Shown here in pieces: positions 23,031 through 33,567 of a stretch of DNA of 64,000 nt. The stretch is taken from positions 29,443,067 to 29,507,066 of the forward strand of contig BTRK01000002.1 in assembly GCA_036245805.1 (NCBI GenBank), written 5' to 3'. The translations under genes were made by a program, and so were the position numbers. The stretch's first letter is position 1, and each line of letters opens with the position of its first letter. The notes beneath the pieces are model-generated. The model was not told where the DNA came from. It was given only the letters and a program-made list of their open reading frames with translations, and made no database searches. This DNA is from Pristionchus mayeri. Taxonomy: Eukaryota > Nematoda > Chromadorea > Rhabditida > Neodiplogasteridae.

Positions 23031-25323
23031 CGGGAACATTTTCAAAAAAGTTGCGCCTGATTTGAGTCATATTATAGTTGCAGAATACCATAGGCATAAG
23101 ATTTCGAAAAATAGTAGTCATTGGTCCCAGAGCCGGCTTTTAGGAATTTACCGGTTTTGCACCCGGCTACGATGTATTTCAGCTCCCAGATGAGCCAGAG
23201 ATCTGGAATTGGTCTCAAAATGTGCGGAAAATTATTTCCAGCAACTTTTATGTTGAGCGCAAGACGATTGGACAAAAAAAATAAAAACATGCACAGCCAA
23301 AAACCAATGTTTGCAATAAATTAAAAATATTCTGGATTTCAAGCAGAAGAATGATACAGATTTTTAATGCAGAATATGAAAGAATAAGTCCATGAGTTTG
23401 GTATAAAAATATAAAAACCAAATTTGCGATGGCTCCTACTTGGCAAATTTCAATCAAAGTCACGACTACGTGATATCAGAATGTTGAAAAAATATTAAAT
23501 TGCGAAAATGCCCCTTAAAATATGTCAAATTCAACATTATTCGCCTACTTCTGATGGAACTAGTTAGATGACGTTGAAAAAACGCGAATTTTCGCCACCA
23601 TCAAAAATTCGATTTTTCGTCCTCGGAATTTTCCAAGTTTGAAAATCCGCAACATAAGATTGTCGCATCTATGGGCATTCATTCTAAGAAGGAATTATAG
23701 TAGCGACCAAGATGAGTAAAAATTATCATTTTTGGCTTACCACTACTTTCCAATGATTGACGGGCTCAAACTTGATATTTTCAAGTGATCGATTGGGAAC
23801 ATATTTAGATTTTGACTGAATTTTCTCGAACCACTGCTTGTTTTGATAACTAAAAATAATTATACGCGCAAAATAACTAAAAACTATTAAAATGGTCTCA
23901 ATTTTCTTAATAATATTAACTTGAAAAATTTCGAATTTCGAAAATTTGGATTTACAGTACGTGCTAATCGCCTTGGTCATGTGCGTGCGCGGCGCTGCGC
24001 GGCGGAGCGCGGCTTGTGCGGATTGATTTTGCGGAAAGAATATTGTTTTTCACGATTCGAACCTATTATTTTCGAATTCTCCGTAAAATTTCGCATCGGA
24101 AGGACTATTCATTCATATTTTTAGAAAAAGAAATCAATATTTTGAATTCTGTAATGCTGCAACCTACCGTAATCCCAGTTTGCGATACTGTCGCTATCGT
24201 AAAGTGAGATTACGGTAGGTTGCAGAAATTCCGCATTCAAAATATTGATTTATAAATATAAATATATCTTTAAAAATATGAATGAATACTCCTTCCGATG
24301 GGAAATTTAACGGAGAATTCGAAAATAAGAGGTTCGAATCGTGAAAAATAATATTCATCCCGCAAAATCAATCCGCGTAAGCCGCGCGCCGCCGTGCAGC
24401 GCGGCGCACGCACATTGCCAAGGCGATTAGCACGTACTGTAGTATCTAAACGTAAGTATTGTGGTTCATTTCACTTTTACATAATACGAAATGATTTCTA
24501 ATTATCAAAACAAGCAGTGGTTCGAGAAAATTCAGTCAAAATCTAAATATGTTCCCAATCGACCACTTGAAAATAGCGAGTTTGAGCCCGTAAATCATTA
24601 GAATGGAAAGTAGTGGTAAGGTAAAAATGATAATATTTACTCATCTTGGTCGCTACTATAATTCCTACTTGAATGAATGCCCATAGAAGCGACAATCTTA
24701 TGTTGCGGATTTTCAAACTTGGAAAATTCGGAGAACGAAAAATCTAATTTTTGATGGTTGCGAAAATTCGCGTTTTTTCAACGTAATCTAACTAGTTCCA
24801 TCAGTAATAATCGAATAATGTTGAACTAGACATATTTTAATGGGCATTTTCGCAATTTAATATTTTTTCAACATTCTGATATCACGTAGTCGTGACTTTG
24901 ATTGAAATTTGCCAAGTAGGAGCCATCGCAAATTTGGTTTTTATATTTTTATATCATACTCATGGACTTGTTCTTTCATATTATGCATTAAAAATCTGGA
25001 TCATTCTTCTGCTTGATATCCAGAATATTTTAAATTTATTGCCCAAGGTGGTTTTTCGCCCAGCATGTTTTTAATATTTGTCCAATCGTCTTGCACTCAA
25101 CATAAAAGTTTCTGGAAATAATTTTCTGCACATTTTGAGACCAATTCCAGATTTCTGGCTCATCTGGGAGCTGAAATACATCGTAGCCGGGTGCAAAACC
25201 GGTAAATTCCTAAAAGCCGGCTCGGGGAACAATGACTACTATTTTTCGAAATAGTATGCATGTGGTTTTCTGCAACTATAATATGACTCAAATCAGGCGC
25301 AACTTTTTTTAAAAATGTTCCCG
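23031..25323. repeat. 2.3 kb palindrome in the decayed RING intron
   Basis: CGGGAACATTTTCAAAAAAG at the left pairs with the right end (AAAAATGTTCCCG). Arms of over 900 bp include mirror-image hydrophobic frames at 23463-23248 (minus) and 24892-25074 (plus), both starting MTLIEICQVGAIANLVF. The arms are more diverged than in the 16860 palindrome. A smaller foldback sits at the centre. Confidence 0.85.
23953..24441. mobile_element. GC-rich foldback element, TACAGTAC-ended, copy 1
   Basis: Ends TACAGTACGTGCTAATCGCC, with the complement at the right end. GC-rich inner arms (GCGCGGCGCTGCGCGGCGG) contrast with the AT-rich surroundings. The same ends and layout occur at 60796-61350. A small central palindrome (AACCTACCGTAATC and complement) lies at about 24162-24222. 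Confidence 0.8.
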
Positions 25324-25365
25324 AGGGGATAATTTTTCATCCGCTGACTCGTGATACACGTGATA

Positions 25366-26853
25366 TTAGGCTGTTGCGAAAGTCCTGTCGCGTGCGTAAA
25401 TAGACTGATTTCGCTTCTCTGGAATTTATGTTGCATATCCTCATAATATATGTTAGGTGCATACATGAGCACCATAGCCATGCAGTTACCCCTAGTGAAG
25501 CTCCTATAGGAAACCGGAAAAATTAACGAATTTGATTTTGAGTGAAAATGAGCTAAAAATATGTTGCAAAATTTATTATAGCCCTAAAACTACTAGAAAC
25601 TTCTGAAATATTTTCTTGTGAATTGATAACAGGGGAGGGGGGGGGGTGACAAAACGTGAACAAATCGCAGCTCCCTCGGGATTCGAAGTGGGGACTTGGC
25701 AGTTGTTGCATTGTTATCAGTATGCCTTACACTACATCACCCTGATTAGATACTCTAAATATGTGAACTTGAGTTTCACTCACTACCAACGTATAGGGGT
25801 TTATGGTCCAAAATTGTGATTGTAGTGAACAACCATGTTTAAATAAACTCAAGATGCCGTAACCATTCGACGCCCATTTTTCCGGGTGACAGTACTTTCA
25901 GGGGTACTAGAATATCGATTTATTATTGTACTTTGCCTTTATCTACCCATGGTTTTTCACTTAAATTCCCAATTTTGTTTGCCTTTATCTACCCATGGTT
26001 TTTCACTTAAATTCCCAATTTTGGACCATGAACCCCTATACCCTGGTAGTGAGTGAAACTCAAGTTCACATATTTAGAGTATCTAATCAGGGTGATGTAG
26101 TGTAAGGCATACTGATAACAATGCAACAACTGCCAAGTCCCCACTTCGAATCCCGAGGGAGCTGCGATTTGTTTACGTTTGGTCGGTTCACGTTTTGTCA
26201 CCCCCCCCCCCCCCCCGATAACAGAGGAAGGGTTGCTTGTTCAGATAAACGTAATAGGTCCACCATTTAAGCCGGCTGCGAGCAAGAATTTTGCCAAATA
26301 AGGCAGTTTTCGTTATTCAAATTTGATGATCTCTATTTTGAAGGACGAATTTTGCCGTGGAAATATTCCCAAGCCCCAAATTGAAATTGTCAATCAATCA
26401 CCTCACACCATCTGTATTTCAGAAAAAGAAAGATTCCCAGATACATCGGCACGAGAATGAGACGATAAAACATGTTTCCGCAAATTCTCGTCCAAACTTG
26501 ATTCCGAAATATTTAAAATTTTCAAGAAAGTCTTTTGTGCCTGACTATCTATTAATGTGCCCTAGTAATGCATGTCTCATGATGTTTATGAATATATACG
26601 TTTGGCCATATCACTCTATTCCGAGTAGTAGTAAACGCAGAAACAAGCATATCCGTGACCTCACTCCTCAGGGTTTCGTCTAACACTGTGAACTTCTAGA
26701 TGACTCTTCAGCTGTGGAGTAAAGTGCGCTTGTAAGGCTATCGATTACCTTATCGATTGTAATTAGTTATATGATATCGAAAGATAAAGTAAGGACTATA
26801 TGCGGAACAATTTCCAAGTGTTATGACGCGACAAGACTTTCGCAACAACCTGA
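25366..26853. mobile_element. Mariner-like non-autonomous element C, itself split by a MITE
   Basis: Starts TTAGGCTGTTGCGAAAGTCC and ends GACTTTCGCAACAACCTGA, with TA on both sides. It contains the complete poly-G MITE at 25633-26216, so it was in place first. No transposase motifs recognised. Confidence 0.75.
25633..26216. mobile_element. Poly-G-ended MITE, copy 2
   Basis: A G run followed by GTGACAAAACGTGAAC at the left and TTTTGTCAC plus a C run at the right. A perfect 8-bp target duplication, GATAACAG, lies at 25625-25632 and 26217-26224. The arms share the GGTCCAAAATTG motif with copy 1. A 43-bp direct duplication is visible near 25930-26020. Confidence 0.9.
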
Positions 26854-27651
26854 TAATATGCTTATAGAGACCGCAAGGCAATCTGTCGCAAGGCAATCTG
26901 AAAAAAAAAACATAAAAAAGTCTGTTTTTTCTACTATACTAAAATAGTAGTATGATATTACATTATGGAACAAATTAGAAGACAATAAATTCAGATTGTA
27001 TAGGGCAAACCTCTTTTCGGTAATTTCCGCTTCACTATTTCCCGCAACATCCTCTCGGAATATAGCAAAATCGCCTTCTCGACGGCAGAATGGACAGGTG
27101 GAGTGTCTCTTTCCTTTTTTACTGCGTCCATCGTCATTTTAATGGCGCACGCCCGGCAGATCACATGACCACACGAAGAGAAGACTGAACGCCTCAGCGG
27201 CGATTCCGCGAGGCAAATGGGGCACGTCCGAGAGACGATGAGTGATCTGGAAATGGTTGAAGATAAGAGAGAAACCGAAAACCTTATTTACAATCATTTT
27301 CTGAGGAATACACCGAAAAAAAACAGATCCTTTAATGGAGAAAAGCAAATAAGTCAATTTTGTGTAAATATTCATGAAGATTAACATGAGCACACAGATA
27401 TTCAACTAACGTTTGATTGCAGTCTGATGAGGATTCGAGAGAAGCAGAGAAGCGAGCGCCCATGACGAATGTATAAACTAAAAGGCGTGAATGCGAATTC
27501 CTCAGCTCGACATCGGAAACAACCAGCTTGAATCGACTCTCAATTAGCGTCTTCGAAAGAGGACAGCCAATGTGTCCATCGGCTAAAAATAAATAGCGAA
27601 GCAATGCCCAGCGACCAGCCCGCTCATTATTGATTTTTGGTAAGCTTTAGT

Positions 27652-28188
27652 GGGGGGGGGGTGTCAAAAGAGCAACGGTCAAAAGAGCAACGGGGTGCCA
27701 TTCGCTGGAGATTCGAGCTAGCCCCTTGGTAGTTGGTTCATTGTAACCAGTATGTGCTACCCCACATTTACATATATAATTCTTGTCGCCAGGCTTTCAT
27801 GAGTTTCACTCCATATCCATGAATCATGGTCCAAAATGGTCCAAAATTGCGAATTTGAATAAAAAATCACGATTAGATAAACAGCCAATGTCGTGACTAA
27901 TCGATATTCTAGTACTCCAGTGACTACTTTAACCAAGTAACTTGAGTATGGATTGGTTACTATATTTGGTGTTTATCTAACCATGATTTTCCACTCAAAT
28001 TCGCAATTTTGGACCACATTCATGGATATGGAGTGAAACTCATGATCGCCTGGTGACAAGATTTATATATGTAAATGTGGGGTAGCACATACTGGTTACA
28101 ATGCACCAACTCCCAAGTGGCTAGCTCGAATCTCCAGCGAATGGCACCCCGTTGCTCTTTTGACCGTTGCTCTTTTGACACCCCCCCA
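27652..28188. mobile_element. Poly-G-ended MITE, copy 3
   Basis: A G run with GTGTCAAAAGAGCAACGG at the left, and the complement with a C run at the right. Flanking AGCTTTAGT is repeated on both sides (27643-27651 and 28188-28196), an 8- or 9-bp target duplication. It lies between the decayed RING gene and the receptor at 28613. Confidence 0.9.
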
Positions 28189-28352
28189 GCTTTAGTTGGT
28201 ACCGGAGCATATATTTCTCCGATATATATTTGGTTTATGGGTACGATGAGTTGGGGGCACGCACGCATACTAAAATATAAAACAAACGAAATATGAAGTA
28301 TTTATGATATGACTAATTATTATTCTGCAACTGGTGATCTGTTCTTTGAATT

Positions 28353-28480
28353 GTAGCATTTTCAAGTAAGCCTAAGTCTCATGGGCAAGGCTCATGGCTC
28401 ATGTCTCATGGGCAAGAAAAGTGTAGTAGGAATTGGCCCGTTGTTATTCAGCCAATCAAACACTCATCTCGTAAAGTGAA
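28353..28480 (+). promoter_or_regulatory. Receptor-family upstream block (gene at 28613)
   Basis: Contains AGCATTTTCAAGTAAG and, about 80 bp later, AATCAAACACTCATCTCG followed by GTAAAGTG. Both motifs recur in the same order before the receptor at 30569. The conservation of these islands in otherwise diverged flanks suggests promoter elements. Confidence 0.45.
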
Positions 28481-28612
28481 CGTGAGTTATCTCAATGAGC
28501 ACATTAGTCTTAGTCACGATACGAAAAGGGCTGACCCTGATCTCGTTATCTCTTCTTCACGGTACGTTTTGACATAAGAAACGTCGTAATAAGTTTCAGC
28601 AGCAGCGATTCA

Positions 28613-30157
28613 ATGGTCTATTCCATATTTTCTTCCCTTCTCATCGCAATTCTCACTATCGTCCTCTCAATATTCGTATATTATCGAATCTTCACCAGCC
28701 CTGTGTTTAAAGGAAGTCAATACTTGCGACTGTACAGTTTCAAAGCACTCAATGTTAGTTCGCATATCGTGCAATTGATCGGTAATGACTGTCAATCACA
28801 TAATAAATTACATCAATATGTTTTCCCTTAATATCAATCTTCGAATATCAGGATTAGCTTTCAGGACTCAATAATGTATCTTATGGTTCTCTTCTTACTT
28901 CGACTTCCAGGGCAGCGTATATTGTACACGTTCTTCGAAAGTATCGGTAAGATTAATTATTTATTATCTGTCCAATATAAAGGAAATGAAATACAAGATT
29001 AAAATGGGCTGCATGCACTAGAAATACGACATTTTATTACTAGAATTTTGCAATAGTTTAAATGATGAGAGAAACTAAGATATTGTTGAGCCAATTCGCA
29101 TATTATTACGATCTGCGGGTTTGTTGTGTGGACATCTCTTCTCGCTCAATTCTCATTCGGAATCTTACTTTCCCTCAATAGATTCCTAGCCGTCGCTCGA
29201 GTTCATTTGTTCAACAAGGTGGAGCATATGCAATAATTCATATTTCGAGACCCACTCATTTTAAGTATGACAAATCGTACGCCACAAAGTCTCTTATCGC
29301 TATCTACACCATTCCGATACTGCTCGGATCAGAAGTGAACGTATTCTATAATAAATAACCATTAACATATTCAGAACCTGATTTGGAAGCCGAGTCTGGT
29401 CAAAGTCAGAGAATCAGCATTCTTTTTCGTTTCCGGTGGACCATGCGTTGCCAACGATGTTTGTCAATGGTGCTTATTTGGAACTAAAGTATTTTTCAGA
29501 TAATAAAATATGCTGTATTCGTTTATTATATCGCTACTACTCTAGTCCAACTTCTCTTAAATATCGCATCTCTTGTATATTATCTCCGTCACAGGAAGCA
29601 TACTAATGCAGTCAATCAAATCAAGACCAAACGAACCACTGAAATTGTAAGTTTTTGTAATAATGCGATTTCGAAATGTTCTTTCTCAGGGACTCTATGC
29701 AACCACTATCTGTAATTGTACAATATCACTAATTTACAGTGTTCTACAGGTTAGCCTGCAAAAATTTACATATATCCTGAATTAAGCCAAAGTATCCTGA
29801 ATTTGCACAGGTGGCCATTCAATTCTTCCCCACTTCGGCAATCGCTGTAATAGCAAGAGATGTAAGCCCACTAATTTTACTCCCTTTTCCCCAAATGGCG
29901 CACTAACCTTGCACTGACTGTGGTGCATCATGCATTAAATAATAGACGAACATCAGGGAAGCTTGATAATCTTGGATGTGATGTCCCTCAACCACGTTTA
30001 CCTTCTTCTCGCTTTTTCGCCGGCACTTAGGTGATGCACATGTTATCTTACCGCGATATATTGTATTGTTTTCAGACGGTATATTTTCTCACCGCTTTTT
30101 CGGCAACCTGGGCAAACTTCTCCGATTACAGTGCAAAGCGTTTCTCAAGCCAATTGA
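28613..30157 (+). CDS. 7TM chemoreceptor (SRG-superfamily type), complete
   Basis: Ten exons: 28613-28753, 28865-28946, 29091-29218, 29266-29334, 29375-29458, 29500-29646, 29690-29749, 29811-29861, 29957-30030 and 30076-30157. They give 305 residues with every phase consistent and no stops. Motifs are GSQYLRLYSFKALN (loop 1), LLRLPGQRILYTFFESI (TM2), FGILLSLNRFLAVARVHLF (end of TM3) and LLLAFSPALR (TM7). A TTTCAG acceptor 13 bases before the ATG suggests spliced-leader addition. Unlike its paralogues, its last intron has a normal GT donor. It is about as long as the neighbouring receptor at 30569, with identical exon sizes, so the two are tandem duplicates. A chemosensory role is inferred from the family type. 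Confidence 0.9.
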
Positions 30158-30338
30158 AGACAATAATGAATGTTCATCATCTCTATTTGAATCATAATCG
30201 GATATGTAGTAATTCCTGTTGTATAAAGATCCCTCATGCGCATGATTGTATACCTGCAGAAAATGTCGATTCTTCGACGAGCATGTATTTAATTTTCTTT
30301 GAGTTTTCCGCAATTGATGATTCGATCCGTTCTTCGAA

Positions 30339-30445
30339 ATGTAACATTTCCAAGTAGACAAGTGATCTCATGTGTCTACCTTCAAGTGTACCAGGAACGG
30401 GCTTCTTGATGCGCCGAAATCAAACACTCATCCGGTAAAGTGGCC
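30339..30445 (+). promoter_or_regulatory. Receptor-family upstream block (gene at 30569)
   Basis: GTAACATTTCCAAGTAG followed about 65 bp later by AAATCAAACACTCATCCGG and GTAAAGTG, the same arrangement as upstream of 28613. Start codon about 125-230 bp downstream. Confidence 0.45.
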
Positions 30446-30568
30446 GTCAATTAGCCCAATTATCAGTTCAGCTCCATTCTCGATACGGATATGTTTGTCC
30501 GAGTCCTTTCTGTCTATTATCCAAGATAGTTGAAGACATTCCGTCGATTTTTCAGCCAATCCGACGAA

Positions 30569-32042
30569 ATGGACTATTCCACATTTGCATCTATTCTAAT
30601 CGCTATTCTCACCTTTGTTCTCTCGGCATTTGTCTATGCTCGAATCTTCACCAGCCCTGCGTTCAAAGGAAGTCAATATTTGAAGCTGTATAGTTTCAAA
30701 GCACTCAATGTTGGTGATTCCCGTAATACGTAGAATGTAAGGAATGTTTTTCAGGACACTATTATGTACCTCCTGGTTCTCTTCTTACTTCGACTTCCGG
30801 GGGAAAGTGTCCTGTTCACATTCTTCGAAAGCATCGGTCAGAATCCGCAAAATTGAGGAAATTAAATTATAATCCATTTATCGAGTGGAAATAACGAGCA
30901 ACATGATTAGTGTAATGATGATTAACTCACGAGCTTATTATCTGCATTCATTTCACTATTTCGTGGTTTTCAAGCAAATAACAGCTTCAAAAATACTGTT
31001 AAGCCGATTCGCTCATTGTCACAATCACTGGTTTCGTTGTATGGACATCTCTTTTCGCTCAATTCACATTCGGAATCTTACTTTCTCTCAATAGATTCCT
31101 AGCCGTCGCTCGAGTTCATTTGTTCAAGAAGGCAATCGCAATACTTTTTAAAGTTTACAATTCGTTTCTTTTAAGTTTGACAAATCCTACACCATAATGT
31201 CCATCCTCGCGATCTATCCCATACCAATTCTTCTTGGAGCTAAAGTAAATACTTACCTACTACTAAAAATCGAGTAACACCTTCAGAACTTGATTTGGAA
31301 TCCGTCGCTGGTAACGTTCGACGGAGTATCGTTTATGTTCGTCTCAGGAGGATCAGGCATTGCGAAAGATGTTTGTGGTTATAGTCTTTCTGGAGGAAGC
31401 AAATTGTTTTCAGATTGCGAAGTACTCCGTATTCGTATATTATATCGCTACCACTCTCATACAGCTTCTGCTAAATGTCGCATCTCTAATATACTACGTC
31501 AGACAAATGAAGCTTACCAACGCTCTCAATCAAAGCAAGGGCAAACGAACAGCGGAAATTGTGAAGTTCCAACATGATGTCCAGAATTATTTCGAGTTCA
31601 GGGACTCTTTGCCACCACGATCAGCAATTGTACACTAGCCGTGATTTACACTGTTTTACAAGTCAGTTAATTCTGCAAAACCGAACTAATTTGATCAATA
31701 AACATATCTCAAATTTGTACAGGTGGCCATCCAATTCTTCCCAACCTCGGCTATTTCGGTACTTGCAAGGGATGTGAGTGCACAGTATTACCTTACCGTA
31801 CTCAACGAGTCCCGAAATTTAAATTTAAACTAGCATCGCAGGGAACCGTTGTAATCTTGGACGTAATGTCGCTGATCCATATTTACCTTCTCCTCGCCTT
31901 TTCGCAGGCTCTTAGGCAATACTCATGTTAATTTCCGGGTATTCATTGTATTGATTGCAGAAAGCGTCTCTTCTCATCATTGTTTCGACAAAATGAACAA
32001 TCCTTTCCGATTACGGTTCAAAGCATTTCTCAAGCCAACTAA
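30569..32042 (+). CDS. 7TM chemoreceptor (SRG-superfamily type), complete
   Basis: Ten exons: 30569-30709, 30755-30836, 31004-31131, 31176-31244, 31287-31370, 31414-31560, 31602-31661, 31723-31773, 31842-31915 and 31961-32042, giving 305 residues. Exon sizes are identical to those of the gene at 28613. Introns 3 and 9 begin GCAATC and GCAATA, so two GC-AG introns are needed to keep the frame. An in-frame ATG at 30530 lies before a TTTTTCAG acceptor. I chose 30569 because the paralogues start at the same point after an acceptor. Motifs as in the neighbour: GSQYLKLYSFKALN, FESIG and a conserved LSLNRFLAVARVHLF. Confidence 0.9.
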
Positions 32043-32282
32043 AGAAATGCACTATCAGTATCTCTATTTGAATGTGACATTTGTTTCATCATTTCAGAGC
32101 GATAACTCATGTGTCTTCTTGTATCTCGTGATGCTGTATTTCACTTCGTACTTTCGAGTTATTATTAACTTTTACATTAGTCCGAAATGTGTCTTCTGCT
32201 TCTGAAGAATTGCCTTGAGAGATTGGAGACTCGTGCAGACAAGGCAACGTGGGCTCATGATTCCATCTGTTATTGGAAATGT

Positions 32283-32347
32283 ATCACTTTCAAGTGGCAA
32301 GATGTCTCGAGGCTTGAGGGGATAAATGAATCAGTGTTCTGGTGAAT
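32283..32347 (+). promoter_or_regulatory. Receptor-family upstream block (gene at 33568)
   Basis: ATCACTTTCAAGTGGCAAG, then GATGTCTCGAGGC, then AATCAGTGTTCTGGTGAA. It matches the block at 35310 base for base over much of its length. It is now 1.2 kb from the start codon of the decayed receptor, with repeat-like sequence between. Confidence 0.45.
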
Positions 32348-32379
32348 ACTCGACAAAATTTACGCTTTCCTAGTCAGGA

Positions 32380-33300
32380 TGGATAAATATTTGAAAGACT
32401 TAACCCTCTAATAAAAAGATCCCCAAGACAAAATGTAACCAAAACTAAGCTATGTCTATATGAGTGACTATCTGAGAGAATTGACCAATTCAACCTATAT
32501 GCCGTACAGCGAAAAATAAAGTGTTGATTTTAAGATGTTCCTAGAGGTAACTTTTTACGTAGAGTCCGAAAATCGACCTTAGAAAGCCGTATCTCTGACG
32601 CGTCGTTTTCTGTAGCACGCCTCAACGTCGAGGTCGGTTTTTCTAACTTTTGAACGGATCATCCAAATCCCAAATATAGCTAGTAATTCTGAAAGATCTC
32701 GACGAGATAAGTATTTCCTGTTGGAAGTTAAAGGCTAGCTCATCGGTGAAAAAAGTTTTGACCAGTTGAAAACTCAAATTTCTCGCCCTGAAATGGGTTT
32801 TCGCGAATGTACAAATTAAATTATCTTATTCGATTCCCCGTTAAAAGTTACCCCTAAGTGCAAGATTTCACCAAAAAAACTGTGTCGAAAAGTGGTTTCC
32901 CGAATAAAGGAAGAAGTCGGAGTGGTTATTTTCGCCCATTTTTACGCAGTTTCCTGCGGAACCTTCTTGAGTTACGAACTGTTCTGAATTTTTTTCGAGG
33001 ATTCTACACTTGGGAAGAAAAATGAACCCGAAAAACTCCGAGTTTTGAGAAACTCTGAAAACTCGATTTTCTCAACTTCGACATTTCCCATTTGCATGCG
33101 TTTATAACATATCATTTTCAAATCACATCCCACTACTGGGCATTAAATCTTGTAGAACGTACCAACAGGAGTCGGAAAATTAACATATTGGCTCACTCAT
33201 ATGCTCACTCATATGCTCACTCATGTCACTCATATGCTCAGTTCAACCAAATAATCTTCACTTAATTTGCGCATCACGTCATTCCAACAACAGCGATCTC
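32380..33300. other. Non-coding, repeat-like stretch before the decayed receptor
   Basis: No gene or clear inverted ends. The sequence has runs like TTTTGACCAGTTGAAAACTC and AACTCTGAAAACTCGATTT that suggest decayed interspersed repeat. A short tandem array of CTCACTCATATG units occurs at about 33190-33242. Confidence 0.4.
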
Positions 33301-33567
33301 GGCGAGCACCTTAATAATAGTCCAGAGAAATACTGCAATTCCTTGTAAGACTCGACAATCGTCAATGTCTAGCCCCAACTTTAGGTGTAATTGGCCGCCA
33401 GGTGTTACTCGAAAATCAAACACCCCTCCCTAGATTTAGCTCTAATGTTCAATTAGCAACTCAGACCTTCGAAGGAAATTGTCTGGTCGCTATCTTGAAT
33501 TTCCAACTTTCGCACAATGTTCAATAAGAAGCTTTCTTGTTTTATATTTTTCAGCTTCCCCAATTGA

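Larger units (their letters stand above)
22637..27463 (-). pseudogene. Decayed paralogue of the double-RING gene
   Basis: The minus-strand order matches the gene at 16126-19368: exon 1 27463-27411, exon 2 27246-27011, then the third exon from about 22974 down to 22637. The first RING starts normally (CPICLAES, SSCGHVICRAC), but exon 2 is 236 nt instead of 237. One A is missing from a run near 27111-27120, which shifts the frame before the last RING cysteines. The central helical part is cut short by a stop, and the second RING lacks its first cysteine pair but keeps ACKHAVCIEC and CPAC. The intron between has grown to 4 kb with a palindrome and mariner-like and MITE insertions. Confidence 0.8.

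Noticed and set aside
33190..33242. CRISPR-like array
   Set aside because: The CTCACTCATATG units are a short microsatellite without unique spacers, in a eukaryotic context.
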